Shown here: positions 26,100 through 37,604 of the stretch, piece by piece | Layout: every line of letters starts with the position of its first letter | Position numbering within the stretch: the stretch's first letter is position 1 | Assembly (NCBI GenBank): GCA_014706295.1 | Contig: JACSVZ010000001.1 | Span: 37,620,318 to 37,684,317 of the forward strand | Source of the DNA: Lycocorax pyrrhopterus obiensis | Lineage: Eukaryota; Chordata; Aves; Passeriformes; Paradisaeidae | Direction of reading: 5' to 3' | DNA: 64,000 nt | Made by a program: the position numbers and the translations under genes | The notes under the pieces: generated by a model | Told to the model about the DNA's origin: nothing | The model's input: only the letters and a program-made list of their open reading frames with translations | Databases searched by the model: none

Positions 26100-26680
26100 A
26101 AAGTTATCCTTCTTCCTGGAAATTACAAAGACTGTGGTGTGAGACCACTCTGTCAGCTCCACACTCTCCTACAGACTCACAAGACTCTTTATACTGATCC
26201 CTGTGACTTGCGGCTGTCGAGTGAGTTCTTCTAACAGCCTCATATTGTATCAACAAGCAGAGCAAATACTGTGAAAATGTCAGCAGTGATCCTGAGAACG
26301 ACAGGTACCTAGAGGCACATTTGTCCTCTACAGTGGAGAACACAGGTACTTAGCACTCGCACTAACATAGAGTAAGTCTTACTAATTCTCAAAAGGGCAC
26401 ACAGAAATCCAAGCTAGGGAGCACTCTACTTTTCAGCTTTTCCAGATCAGGTCCGGTAGCGAGGTAATTGGCACCAAGTCCATGCAAAAGCGCTGCAAGA
26501 GGTGGCTGTGTTGTTGCCTGTCATCACTGGCTTCCTGTCTTTAAGCTTGGTTTTCTGTTCATTCCTTTCTTAGCTCAGCACGAGATGAGCTGGCTGAGGT
26601 GGCTCTGTGTTACAGTGTCCTTTAGCCAGGCTGAAAGACATAATGTCATGAATTTTGCAAGTATCCACCTTGGTCTGTAA
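26100..26680. other. CpG-retaining patch, candidate regulatory block
   Basis: This stretch is less AT-rich and keeps CpGs that are rare elsewhere here: TGCGGCTGTCGAGTG near 26210, AACGACAGG near 26298, and GTCCGGTAGCGAGG with AAGCGCTGC at 26451-26496. ATGCAAAAG near 26481 matches an octamer-like (POU) core. Frames on either strand (26104-26343 minus, 26468-26680 plus) have no known domain. Confidence 0.25.
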
Positions 26681-27829
26681 GCTGGAAGAGGAAAAAAAAA
26701 ACAATCTTGCTAGCCAAAATTCGTTCCAAACCACTGACATTTTGGTGTTCCCAAAATTGGTTTCTGTGTGGCCTATTTGATATCAAAAGGCTCATAAACT
26801 CCATAGAATAAGACACAGGCTCTATAAAATATAAGTGTCTATAATGTGACTATTCCAGCAAGGCAAGCCACCAAGTGATTCTAAAGCAAAGTCAACAGTT
26901 TTACACATTTCTGTGACCAAGAACCATTAAGACAAAGCATTAATTTTAGATTACAATCTATCACCATATGTCTACTTTCCAGGTGGGTTTAAGTGAGTTT
27001 TTGTCAATGCTGACCACTTTTGTGCTTTTCCTCGATCTCAAAAGGACTCTCTTGGACTCTGCCAGCCTCTCTCTGAGGCTGGTTAGTGGTCTTTCACACT
27101 GCATCAATGGGGCAGCCAAGTCAAATATGAGAAAGCCTTGTCACAAAAAGACTCTGATAACATAAAATACAGCAACAACTTGGTTAATTTGTTTCATTTT
27201 CTTCACAGTAATTCCTTAGTTTGTGATTCTTTTGTCACATTCTACTTTCTCATGCAACACTTAATAATTGAAACTTTGTTAATAGTGTTTACTTCATCTT
27301 AGCTATTTTACTGTCCGCCACCTGCAACCAATATGTCTATTGTATTCTCCAACTATGTTTGGGTAATTATATGCCGCTTTTCTTCATTTTCTTTTCTCTG
27401 AATCACAAATTGTATTTTTTAAAAGAAAGGTTTCTATTATTTCAAACTGCAACTAGGAATAACAAGTAGCCAAAATTGAAAGAAAAAAGAAAGTTAAATC
27501 AACATCTCAAAACCCCTATTTAAACACATGCAAGCACAGTGTTTCTGTGGGAGTGATGAAAAAATGTTCCTTTTCATTTGGACAATGACTAGTGATTTTG
27601 GGGTCTCACAATTTTACAGCACTTTAGGAACTTCAAAATGTATAAAGTAAGAAGCCATTTGTCTTCCTCGTGGTGGCCAAAAGTACATGCAATCACTAGT
27701 ATGTTGACACTTGCCTTCCAAAAGTGATTAGATAAAGTTATCTTGTACCATACCAGTACAGGACTAATTACTTTATAAAAGCAAATCCTAAATTCCACTA
27801 TCAAACAGATGCCTTACTTGACTGGAGAA
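26681..27829. other. AT-rich noncoding DNA
   Basis: No gene or repeat is recognised. The short frames here match nothing I know. Confidence 0.4.
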
Positions 27830-28100
27830 CGGACAGGTTTTCCAGGTGCTCCCATCTCACTTTCCATAGTACACGAGTTCACACACTGAACACAACTTCA
27901 CCAGCAGGGAGACCTTCCTGGAAACCTCCAAGCCCCCACCAGGACACAGCTCCTGCCAGCATCACACCACGAGCCCCAGCCCCAGGGAGAGGCAACAGTG
28001 CTGCCTGAGTCTGCAGCAACCAACTCAGGGCCCTGATGGTCTCCATTCAGAGCTGACTTGAGGACTCCCATGTGCCAGGTGGCATTTGGGGAGGAAGGAT
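27830..28100. other. isolated GC-rich patch, unclassified
   Basis: About 270 bases of high G+C lie between AT-rich flanks, with blocks such as AGCCCCAGCCCCAGGGAG and CAAGCCCCCACCAGGACAC. CpGs are almost absent, which suggests old methylated DNA such as a decayed retroelement rather than an active CpG island. No family can be assigned. Confidence 0.35.
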
Positions 28101-30040
28101 TATAAAGCCTATATTGCCTCTGTCAACATTTTACTGTCACTGGTTTTCATGCAAAAGACTGTTAATCCTTGTGTTTTAAACACAGCAACCAATTAATTTC
28201 TCATACATTTTTTTGAAATTTGCTATTTTAACATGGTGTTCCATAAACTCTCTTTTCTTTCTAACCGCAGTACATTTAACATGAACAGAAAGGATAGGGA
28301 AAAAAATGTAAAATGTACTGTTCTGCAGTTTCTTCAGGATTTATGATATGCAAATGCAGGTCTAATTTTTCAACGATTTTGAATCTTCCAGAAAAGTTGA
28401 GTTTCCATTTCTACAAAGCCTCTGTCTTCGTTCAGCATAAAGCTCATTGAATTCCTAGTATTTTCTGAGCCACTACAGTTATCAGCAATGTAAACAAAGG
28501 CATTTTCTTAAGCTTTCATGAATCCTTATATATTCTTCTATATCCAAAAGCCACATACTGTCATGTTGCTATGCAATGGAATATAGCTTTGAATTTGCTA
28601 CTTACCCCTATAAAAGAACAACTTATTTTACTTGCAGTAACAAAAATATTTTGTTTTATCTGAACTTGGCAATGTTTCATTGCTCAGGGGATATCTCTAT
28701 ATATATCCTTTCCATTCTGCTTAGCATGCAATGATGTTTGTAGAATGAACATTTCCGTACCTTAACATACAATTTATCAATATTAGAAAATCAGAGACAG
28801 GAATTAACATGCAATAAAAATATCTCGTTCTGCTCTGTTTCCAAAAGAAAATATTTTTATGCTAGTAATGCCCTCTAATGTTACTTGTAATGTTCCCTAA
28901 ACTATTTTTATTTGTCTAAAATTATTCTGAGGAAAAAAATCTCCTTTCATCAAACCACACAACTTCCATTAAGTGGCTTTATGGTACCTTAAGTAAAACA
29001 AACTTATAAAATCTGAGACATTTTGAAAACCAAATTTAGCTTATCATGTATTTACCATAGTATTTTAATGAGTTTGTTGTAACTGTTAGTGGTTTCTTCC
29101 ACACTTCATAAAATACTAATCTAATGGATAATTTTGGTCTACTTTTCTGTAAAACCACTTTTTAATACTCTAAGCTAAGTAGTGGTTAATCCATGGTTAT
29201 CAACACATAAATTATTAAAACAAATAATAATATCTTTAGGGATGTATTAATGTATTGGCTACAACTTAATTATATCTAGTGTAATTCATCAGACATGTAA
29301 AGGATTTAGAAATTTTCTGCTGATAAAGACTCAGGTGTATACCTCAGTAATTTGACATTGACCTCCATGGGATTTTTCTTATTTACACCTTTTGAAATTT
29401 AGCTCTTTTTTCTCTCTTTTCACTCATTAATGCATGTATTCATGTACACATTCACTCAAAGAAAACCAAAGGGTCAGCTCATGGAAGGCTTTATAACACT
29501 ACACTGCCATATTCAAAAGGAAAAAAGAAAACTCTAATTTCAGCATAGATACATATGGGTTATTCACTCTTTTTTTACACTTGGCTGGTAGATTTGCACT
29601 AAACAAGGATATGCCAAATAAAATATGTGAAGCTGGGCATGTTAAAAAGAAAGTTGTTTGGATGTGTTAGGCTTATTCCAACAAGTAATTTTTCATCCAG
29701 GGAAGAAAATTGCTGTTAATCGTAAACTACATAACTAAATTATTTTAGAACACTTATTCAGATGTACTAAATATAACTGGGGAAACTGTCTGAGACGAAT
29801 ACAGAGGTTAAGATATATAATGATAGTATAATATATTTATATATGATTTATATATATATATTAAAAAAAATATATAAATGTATAAAATTTGAGAGCTGGT
29901 ATCCACTTTCCCTGTTAAGCGACAGGTACAATGCCAGAGCCACCTAATGGCCCCTTTCATTCATTGAACCATTCCACTGAGATTTGACATTTGCTCTGGA
30001 GAACCTCCTAGCACCAACAGAAATGATATCTTTAACAAGC
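28101..30040. other. AT-rich noncoding DNA
   Basis: No gene is recognised. The AT dinucleotide tract at 29812-29890 is listed separately. Confidence 0.4.
29812..29890. repeat. AT-rich low-complexity tract
   Basis: About 80 bases almost only of A and T, with TATATATATATA, an A8 run and ATATATTTATATATG blocks. It is a degenerate (TA)n tract with local self-complementarity. Confidence 0.8.
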
Positions 30041-30110
30041 AAAGGAAAAAAGAAAGAAAAGGAAAAGAGGTCCACCAAAGAAATCCAACAAAAAACCCAA
30101 CCCACCTTAT
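30041..30110 (+). repeat. purine-rich to A/C-rich low-complexity tract
   Basis: An AAAGAAAGAAAAGGAAAAG-type run passes into CCAACAAAAAACCCAACCCACC. It resembles the other A-rich CCAAC tracts of the window. Confidence 0.7.
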
Positions 30111-30364
30111 CTGCTCAGCTGCTGCATTAAAAAACACACTACCAGTGATCATTAACTACTCTCCCTTCCACATAGCTTTCCTTTCAAAAAGCAATTGCTT
30201 GAGAAAATCTTCTCTGTTCTACTGGATTAAATTACTTTTTTTTTCATATCGTTAACAATACTTTCTTCCTTCTGAGTCTGGGATATTGATATTTGCAACT
30301 ATTTGACACTTTATTAGTAAAATACAGCTAGTTTGTTTTTCACACTACACTTGGAGTTGCACAT

Positions 30365-30370
30365 TTTATT
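30365..30370 (-). terminator. AATAAA polyadenylation-type signal on the minus strand
   Basis: The plus strand reads TTTATT, which is AATAAA on the minus strand. It lies 15 bases after the stop of the cysteine-rich frame at 30386-30538. The sequence beyond it includes AAGTGTAGTGTG, a mildly G/T-rich element of the kind seen after poly(A) sites. Chance occurrence is possible in AT-rich DNA. Confidence 0.3.
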
Positions 30371-30385
30371 GCCATTAAACAAGAG

Positions 30386-30538
30386 CTAACACAACAGTTT
30401 CATTTTGCTATTGCCACCTCTAAAGGAACAGTACGGGCAGGTGATGGAACTTCCGTCCTCACATTGTTGAACCCAAGTAAGATGGGACTTGCATGTACTG
30501 CTGTTTAAACATTGGCAGCCGTGCCTTCCCGGTCTGCA
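30386..30538 (-). CDS. possible terminal exon of a small cysteine-rich protein (unrecognised)
   Basis: On the minus strand a 50-codon frame runs between two TAG stops. It encodes eight cysteines, including GCQC at residues 7-10 and TCPYC at 33-37, plus CKSHLTW at 16-22, and ends KLLC and stop. There is no ATG at its start, but a splice acceptor is plausible: the upstream stop is itself an AG after CGTGCTGT, and CATCTTCCAG lies about 25 bases before it. AATAAA follows the stop by 15 bases. The DNA keeps about six CpGs in 130 bases (GACGG, ATCGTG, CCGGG, CACGG, GACGGA, CCCGTA), unlike the flanks. I recognise no family; the Cys pattern does not fit defensins or standard zinc fingers. The very short 3' UTR is unusual for a vertebrate gene. 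It could instead be a regulatory element or an old transposon end. Confidence 0.2.
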   Translation of the reverse strand, partial: CRPGRHGCQCLNSSTCKSHLTWVQQCEDGSSITCPYCSFRGGNSKMKLLC

Positions 30539-30570
30539 CTAACAGCACGATACCGTCAGGGCTGGAAGAT

Positions 30571-32396
30571 GTTAAGTATTAATACTGACATGGCCTTCAA
30601 TGTGCGTAAGATAAAGCCAAAACTAATTAAGAAAAATCAATAGAATAAAAGATTATGACCTGGAATAGAACCAAAACAAAAGCTGAGCTCAGCTTATTGT
30701 ATGGATTTCTAATAGGCAGTCTTCTAGATTTCTTCAAAACTCTCTTCAGCAAAGAGGACATAAGTCAAAATGTTGATGAAAAACACACTTTAAGGTGGTA
30801 TTTCAAATCTTAGTACAAGTTTCATTTTAGCATCAATAGAGGCTCCTTCTGAGGCACATTCAAACAAAAAGTTTAGGTGCTGTAAATCATCTTTTATTGG
30901 CCACAGAAGGAACCTAGTTGATTAACCACGTCAGGTAATGTTAGCCCTTAATCTAGTGATGGCTTAGCCCTTTTATCTATTTTGGTTGGACAAACACCAA
31001 TGGTTTAATAAGCATTTTTAAAATTTTTTGGTATTCTAATCACAGGGATTCCATATGAAAACATGCTTAGTTAAACATGTCCTAGCACTATAGAGATCAA
31101 ATCTGTACTATCACTATAGTACCTGTCAGCACAGGATTCCACTCCGCACTGTGGCTTCAGGAGAATTAAATACAGCAGGCAAACCATTGGCTGTTCTTAT
31201 GCTTTCTTTTCAGTCTCTATCGCACATCGAGAGATTGCGTTCACCTTCTAAACTGATTTTTCTGATAATACATTTATTGCAAATGAATTGTTTTTCAGTA
31301 ACAATGCCATTCCAAAGGCCTCAAAATACATAGGCAGATTAAAAAAAAAAAAAAAAGATTCTTTCCTGCAGTACCCATATCTTTTTGCAGTTCAAAACTA
31401 CTGCATTTGTTACCTAATTTTCCTGATAAGTATCAGCCAGAAACCATTTTAACAGTTTCAGCCTTCAAATTTCTGCAACTGCAGTAAACATGAGACCTGT
31501 ACTTTTTCCTCTCCTAGAATCCAATGTCTATTTTCAGAAATCAATCAGGAAAACCTCAAAAAACTGTTATGAGGAAGCTATCTTATTATTTGTGTTCCTG
31601 GAAGGGCAGGTACTACGTATAAAAGTGGTCCATTTTGCGACTAGACATGATAAAAGGCGAGATACTGTTTTCAAACATGAACACTTTGCCCGCAGTCATG
31701 GATAACAGGATGTGTAAAGTAAACACTTGGCTAAATGTAGATGAATTATAAGGACAGGTGTGTTGTCATCAGAAGTCTGTGATGTCACCAATTAATATCC
31801 AATTCTTGTATATTACAAAGGCAAGGAGACCCTCTCTTCTATCCTCTCATATTAATGTGACAAATCCTTCCAATGAATGTTATCTAAGACACAACTGACA
31901 TATAATTTTAATGATTCATTCATTGTGTTTACAGTGGCTATGACAGGACATGGAACTGACATTTTTCTGATATTCTTGATAGGTACATGAGTCATTTGAG
32001 GGCCAGGGGTAAGAAGGAGGGAATAAAAGAGAAACAAAAAAGTTACTAATGTAGAAATTACCATTTTCCATTCAAAAAGTCTTTCCTTTACCCAGAAGAA
32101 CTGGTTATCACTGCATTTTGCTTCATATTATTGGCATTTACCTACCTTTACAATTCTGCCTACAGAAGTAGATATCAGAATCGTCCAGTAAGGTATTCTC
32201 TGACAAGGAGAACACATAGGATCTAGCATCAGAGACAAGCCCTCAGAGTTGCTTAGTGAAATACAGACAGAAAATATTGTCACATCCTAATGAAGTTTCA
32301 TGCATGATATGCAATGAGTTTTGTACATAGAATATATCAGGTCATTTTTGTTCTAACTTCTTCTACCATGCAGATGTAGACCCCCATGAGCATGAT
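30571..32396. other. AT-rich noncoding DNA
   Basis: No upstream exon for the cysteine-rich frame could be recognised on the minus strand here, and no repeat apart from a poly(A) run near 31340-31355. Confidence 0.4.
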
Positions 32397-32430
32397 ATCA
32401 TAGAATCATAGAATGGTTTGCGTTGAAATT
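32397..32430 (-). mobile_element. CR1 LINE, short 3'-terminal fragment
   Basis: ATCATAGAATCATAGAATGG followed by TTTGCGTTGAAATT is the reverse complement of the extreme CR1 3' end, with the tandem ATTCTATG octamers. Only about 34 bases remain, so the copy is extremely 5'-truncated. The octamer terminus is the part of CR1 RNA recognised by its reverse transcriptase. Confidence 0.8.
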
Positions 32431-34427
32431 TGTACTCTTTAGGCATACAAAGCAATTTTTTATTCATTAATATATGCAATAGTCAGGACTAATGGTCTGC
32501 CAAGTTAAACTTTATATGTTCCCCATACCTGATGCAGACCCATAGCCTGATGAGTTTTTGCAAGCCAACCACTTTCCAGTCTGGTGAGGACAGGTCAGCC
32601 CCCACTAATCTTTGGAGTATCTGACCCTTGATATTTCTGATTTACCATCTTTTGATGACATTTTCCTTGGACCTTTATAAATTCGCAGTGCAGAGCTTTT
32701 CCTCTTCTATCTTTGGGTCAGCTTTCTCTCAACAGGTGTGCTTCTTTTTGGGTTCTTACTTGTCTTGCATTGCTCTACCTCATGTTTTTTCTCAAAAATA
32801 TTCTCAGTGAAAGTGAGCCAGGTGCAAACAGCCATGTTGTACCTTGTGCCTGACTCTGAGGGTGCCATGGGACCTCTTCGTCCTTGCCCACATGCTCAGG
32901 GTTCTCCCTACCCCAAGCACCCCATAAGAAATCTGGTATTGCTCATTGGATGCAATGGCCCCCAAAGAAGCTAGCCAAAAAATTTCCATTACCCTAAAGT
33001 ACGGTGATTTCTTCACTGAATGTGGGATGACTTCCTAAACCTTTAAAAGTCAGACACACAAGGGTGTATGGTAAATGAGGACATTCCTCAGAAACATTTT
33101 TCTCTAGCAGAGGAGAAGCACCGAAGGCCCTGAGACAAAGAAGCATTTAAATAGTGTAATGGAGAAATCAATACCAAATGAAAACAATGATACCTCATGT
33201 TTAAGAGGAAAGAACAAAATAATACACAAACAAATGTCAGCTGTCCCAAAATGGTAGGAGTACAAATGTGTAAACATTTTGCTAATAATAAAATTGATGC
33301 TATATCTTTCTCTTACCTATAGGTTTATGATTCTGACTCAGAGTGTAAGGAAAATGAAACTGTTCTGAACGTGCACTGAACACACTTCAGGCTCATCCTG
33401 ATGTACCATTGGGACAGACACAAAAGGCTAAATAAAAGGTTTCATCTACACAATAAGCAAAAAAAGTTTAGAAAACATCTCCCATTCCAAATTTTCAAGC
33501 TTATTATTTTTGAGAAGGGTTAGAACTTTGATTCAAAAGCTTATGGAAGGCTTTATTGCTTTTTGTTTTAAAAAGCATATTTTTATAAGGGAAAATATTA
33601 AAAAAAATAAGAGATAGCAAATAAAGTATTTGTTACTGCCAGTGTGACAATCAAAAGAAAATGAAATTAAATTGAATTAAATTAATAAAAAGCTTTCCTG
33701 AATTTTTAACTCATCTATTCACAAAAAAAAAAGTCCATTATTCTCTTGGCTCTAATTAAAACCACATTCATATTTATGTCAGCATGTTTCCTGCTGGCTT
33801 GAACTCAAGGTTGCTCTTTGGTTTTAGAAAATGTTAAATAGACAAGGTAAGTGAGATCCTGGCCCTGATGAAGGCAGGGGAAGCTCTAATTCTTACTTTG
33901 ATCAAGTCAGGACTTCAATTTATGGGAATGGGGTTTTTTTACTTTTTTTTTCCTACCCATAATTTTTCTATTAAATGGTCCCATTCTCATCTGTCTTCAA
34001 AACTCATTAGTCCTTCAGAACATTGCCTCATTTTCACATCTGTAGCCCACACATCTTTGCAACACTGAATTAAGACAAAGAGCAAATCACAGATTACACT
34101 GACATTAAATGATACTGCAAGAGATAAGGATAGGAATTGGACAATGATAATGGAAAAAAATAATTTACAATATGCTGTGATAAGAAGCAAATGAAATCCA
34201 TGAAGTACTCAGCTATGAAACCAGCAAAGCGTTTTGAACCTAATGAAGTGGGAAAGCAGTAACTGCATCACATGATCCGAGTTGTCTACACTGCACTGGC
34301 TGATAATTATTGCAGGGAGCTATAGGTTGAAGCCTCCTCTCTGCTTGACTTTCCATTTAACTGAGAAATCCTACCCAAAATAGTATTAGTGAAACCATTA
34401 ATACAATATGTTATCCTTTTTTGACAT
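32431..34427. other. AT-rich noncoding DNA
   Basis: No gene is recognised. A GC-richer patch at about 32805-32970 produces short frames on both strands without known domains. An AAATT-type run lies near 33660-33690, and poly(A) and poly(T) runs lie near 33721-33731 and 33940-33950. Confidence 0.4.
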
Positions 34428-34432
34428 CCATG
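34428..34432 (+). repeat. target-site duplication CCATG, left copy
   Basis: CCATG directly precedes the terminal TGTTGT of the LTR and is repeated directly after its other terminus at 35516-35520. A 5-bp duplication is typical of ERVL-type integrases. Confidence 0.8.
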
Positions 34433-34615
34433 TGTTGTGGATTGACACTGGCACAACACCAGGCACCCACAAGAGCCGCTCACTCACCCTCCCCTGCCAC
34501 AGCTGGGCAGAGGAGGGAAAAAGAAAAAAAAATTAGCGAAGGCTTCATGGGCGAGATGAGGATTGGGAGAAACACTTCAAGGGCGAAACAGGCTCAGCTT
34601 AAGTTACGAAGTGAA

Positions 34616-34621
34616 TTTATT
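34616..34621 (-). terminator. LTR polyadenylation signal (AATAAA on the minus strand)
   Basis: The plus strand reads TTTATT inside GTGAATTTATTACTAG. It lies about 180 bases from the 3' end of the minus-oriented LTR, a normal place for the retroviral poly(A) signal. Confidence 0.5.
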
Positions 34622-35322
34622 ACTAGCAGAATCAGAGGAGGATAATGAGAAGTAAAATAAGCCCTTTTAACACCTTCCGCCCCCCCATCCCCTCCTTCCT
34701 TCCCATTGACAGCACAGGTAGACAGGGCATGGCGGTTTGGTCAGTCCATCACCACAATATTTTTTCTACTGCTCTGGGAGAGGAGTCCTTCCCCTGTGAG
34801 GCCGTGGGGTCCCTCCCGTGGGAGACAGTTCTCCATGAACTTCCCCGGTGTGGGTGCCCTCTCACGAGCAGCAACCACACGGCACCTGCTGCAGAGTGAG
34901 CCCCTCCCGCGGGCACACAGCCCTCCCAAAACTGCTGCACCATGGCTCTCTCTTTCCACAGGTGCAGTCCTCCAAGGACAGGCTGCTCCAGCCTGGAAGC
35001 AGCAGCCCTCTCTCTCCACTGGGTCTCCCACTGGACCACAGCCTCCTCCAGGCATCCACCCGCTCCAGCACGGGCACCTCCCCCAGGCTGTGGGTGGATC
35101 TCTGCATCCCACATGGATCCATGGGCTGCAGGGGGACAACCTGCTTCACCATGGTCTGCACCACGGCCTGCAGAGGAATCTTGTCTCTGGCACCTGCAGC
35201 AGCTCCTCCCCATCCTTCTTCCCTGACCCTGGTGTCCCCATGTTGTTTTCCCTCCCACGTTCTCACCTCCTCCTCTTCTCTGACTAGAATCCCAAAATCT
35301 TGTGACTTTGTTTTGATTTTCT

Positions 35323-35332
35323 TCTTAAATAT
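35323..35332 (-). promoter_or_regulatory. LTR TATA-like promoter element
   Basis: On the minus strand the sequence is ACATATTTAAGAAG, with TATTTAAG at plus 35324-35331. Its position about 185 bases inside the 5' end of the LTR suits a U3 core promoter. If active, it would start transcription toward lower coordinates, into 34.4 kb and beyond. Activity is not demonstrable from sequence. Confidence 0.45.
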
Positions 35333-35515
35333 GTCATCACAGATGCGTTACCAGCCTCTCTCATTGGCCCAGTTTTGGCCAGCAGCGTGTCCATCTCCAG
35401 AGCCATCAGCCATTGGCTCTGCCGGACATGGTTGGAAGCTTCCAGCAGCTTCCTCACAGGAGCTGTCTTTGTGGCCCCCCTGCTATCTCAAACCAGGCCG
35501 TGCCAAACCAATACA

Positions 35516-35520
35516 CCATG
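35516..35520 (+). repeat. target-site duplication CCATG, right copy
   Basis: Exact match to 34428-34432, directly outside the terminal ACA of the LTR. Confidence 0.8.
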
Positions 35521-37604
35521 CTTTAGCAGAACTGCAAAAATCAGGAAAAAAAGGGCTCAAAAGTAGCTGCAAAATGCAGTAAAATTCATAGAACAGTCTA
35601 GGTAGCTACATTTGTTTTCATGAATGAAACTTATCACCTAGCACAGAACGGACTTTGTCTTTATGTTAAAAAAATTTTCCGATCCAAAATTGAATGGCTT
35701 AGTACAGTACAGTGTGCCTGTTGGGAATAGTACCTGGTTCATGCAAATTTTCAAATTATACAAGGGTATTATTGGAGCTTGCTAATTTTAAAATGGTAGA
35801 ATCATGTTGGGAATATATTTAACAAATAAAATTGTAGACAGGTGAGTTCCAGTTGCTTATGACATTTTATCACACTCGTGAGTACATATGTAGCCAACGA
35901 AGCCTAAAGAGCTTTAACTCATAAGACTTGAGGTGACTTGTTCAAGATCTGTGGAAGAAGCTTTTAGAATAACTTTTTGCATGAATGGAAAACAACATTT
36001 CAATTTCTCACAAAAATAATTTATCAAAAGTCATAGTTAAGTTGTTTTTTTGCAACACTGCTACATATTTAATAGCCTATGACAGATGTGAGTCTTGTTT
36101 CAGTTTCAATTCTGCACTAGACCACCAAAAAATTATAAACTTTACTTGAAATCTCTGACTACTAAAATTCTGGGCTAATAGGAATGTTTGCAGAAGAAGG
36201 GCAACACTATGTTATAGGGATGAAGAATTTTAATTTTTGAAAAAAAGAATACAATACAATAACAATACTTCCTAAACTCACATAGTTTTAAGAAAACAGT
36301 TCACAATATTTTCTTCCACAACCTTTTCCTTCCCCTAGGAAAGTGAGAAACCCACTGGTTTTTACAATGCCATTCCAAATCGTCTACTATTTGAAATCTG
36401 CTATAACATCAAGTACTAAATATATTTTTTTAAAATGAAATATATATTAGTTACGTATAAGTATGTATTTGTGAAATTCAGTTTCTTTAGGGAAGAGACT
36501 GAAGGTTGCCTATTTTCTTTTTTTTTTTTTAATAATTATCTCTGCTTTTCATCTTACTAAAATTCACTAGCATGAATGGATCTTCCAGTATTATGAACAC
36601 TGAGTAATGATTCACTTTAGAAAACATTGATATTATAGTAAAATCAGGTTTGAAGATCATTACTTTCTGCATATCATCTAGGTGCCAAAATATTATTCCA
36701 TTAGTAATTGCATATGGTAATAATTTGGGTAATATTCTGGAATCATTTTTTCTGATCTCTCCTAAAGTTATAATGCCTAAAGTTCTTAAATAGGAAAGTA
36801 CAGAACAGATGAAAGAACAAGCAAGACTAACAAATCCATAATATCGGAAATATATGTAGCAACTTCCTTTTATTTTCACAGTTGATGATATTGGCCTCTG
36901 TTTAAATAATATAATATATTCTTTATGGAAAAACAGAGATGAAATAAACAGAGAAGATCAGTAAAACTGTCAGATTAACATACTGGACTGGCAGGTGACA
37001 AATGCATGTCAACATTTCTATCAGTACAAAAGCTTCAGTGCACATTATGATGATTCTTGTGTCAAGATAGAGGTGACTCAGGACCAGAGATGTAGCAAAT
37101 TAAACTGAAAGAAAAATAGGTTTATAAATAGTGTGACCTGTAAATGCATATTCATACAAAAGTATTCAATATACAGTAGATAATCGTCTCGGTTAATTTA
37201 TTGCCTTGTTGGCCTGTCAATTGCTAATGCAATTCAGATAAACAAATCGTAAAGGAAGCCCACTCTGAGTTATCTAGGTTAAAATTTTTTGATAAATAAA
37301 TCCTATGTACTGTGATAAAACACAAGCCAGTTCTTTTCTATACATCAGTGACTACTGAATTGAACAGACAAGAAACACAAATAGGTTAATAATTATAACC
37401 GCAGGAAATAAGATTTTTTTTTCCAGGTCTACATCCTCATCAGACTCAGTTTGATTTTATGGAAAAAAAGGTCAGAATTTGCACATGTCAGCTTCTCCTA
37501 CCATCACTTTCAGGAAACAAATATAGTCTCTTGGTGTATTATGTTGCCAAAATATAGCAATCTTGATAAACCATTTAATAAACAACAAATTGTCAAAAAT
37601 AATT
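35521..37604. other. AT-rich noncoding DNA
   Basis: No gene is recognised. The minus-strand frame at 36529-36879 (116 codons) is low-complexity and hydrophobic with no known domain. A T-run lies near 36522-36533. Confidence 0.4.

Larger units (their letters stand above)
34433..35515 (-). mobile_element. solo LTR of an endogenous retrovirus (passerine ERVL-like)
   Basis: The element is 1083 bp with TG...CA termini: TGTTGTGGATTGAC at the plus-strand left end and CCAATACA at the right. It has a perfect 5-bp target-site duplication. On the minus strand it starts TGTATTGGTTTGGC, the form I associate with songbird LTRs. That orientation also places a TATA-like TATTTAAG (plus 35324-35331) about 185 bases into the LTR and an AATAAA (plus 34616-34621) in the last fifth, as expected for U3-R-U5 order. 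It is much richer in GC than the flanks. No gag, pol or env and no second LTR are present, so it is a solo LTR left by recombination between two LTRs. Long overlapping frames on both strands are a result of composition. The intact ends and duplication suggest a fairly recent insertion. The ERVL class is inferred from duplication length. Confidence 0.9.

Noticed and set aside
34749..35258. 169-codon minus-strand open frame
   Set aside because: It is in the LTR body, with no retroviral or host domain. Overlapping frames of similar length exist in other phases.
34433..35515. Full-length endogenous retrovirus
   Set aside because: The two CCATG duplications flank a single LTR. There is no internal region or second LTR within the window.
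34848..35582. 244-codon plus-strand open frame, the longest in the window
   Set aside because: It lies almost wholly inside the minus-oriented solo LTR, runs past its end, and is low-complexity Ser/Pro/His sequence caused by GC-rich LTR DNA.
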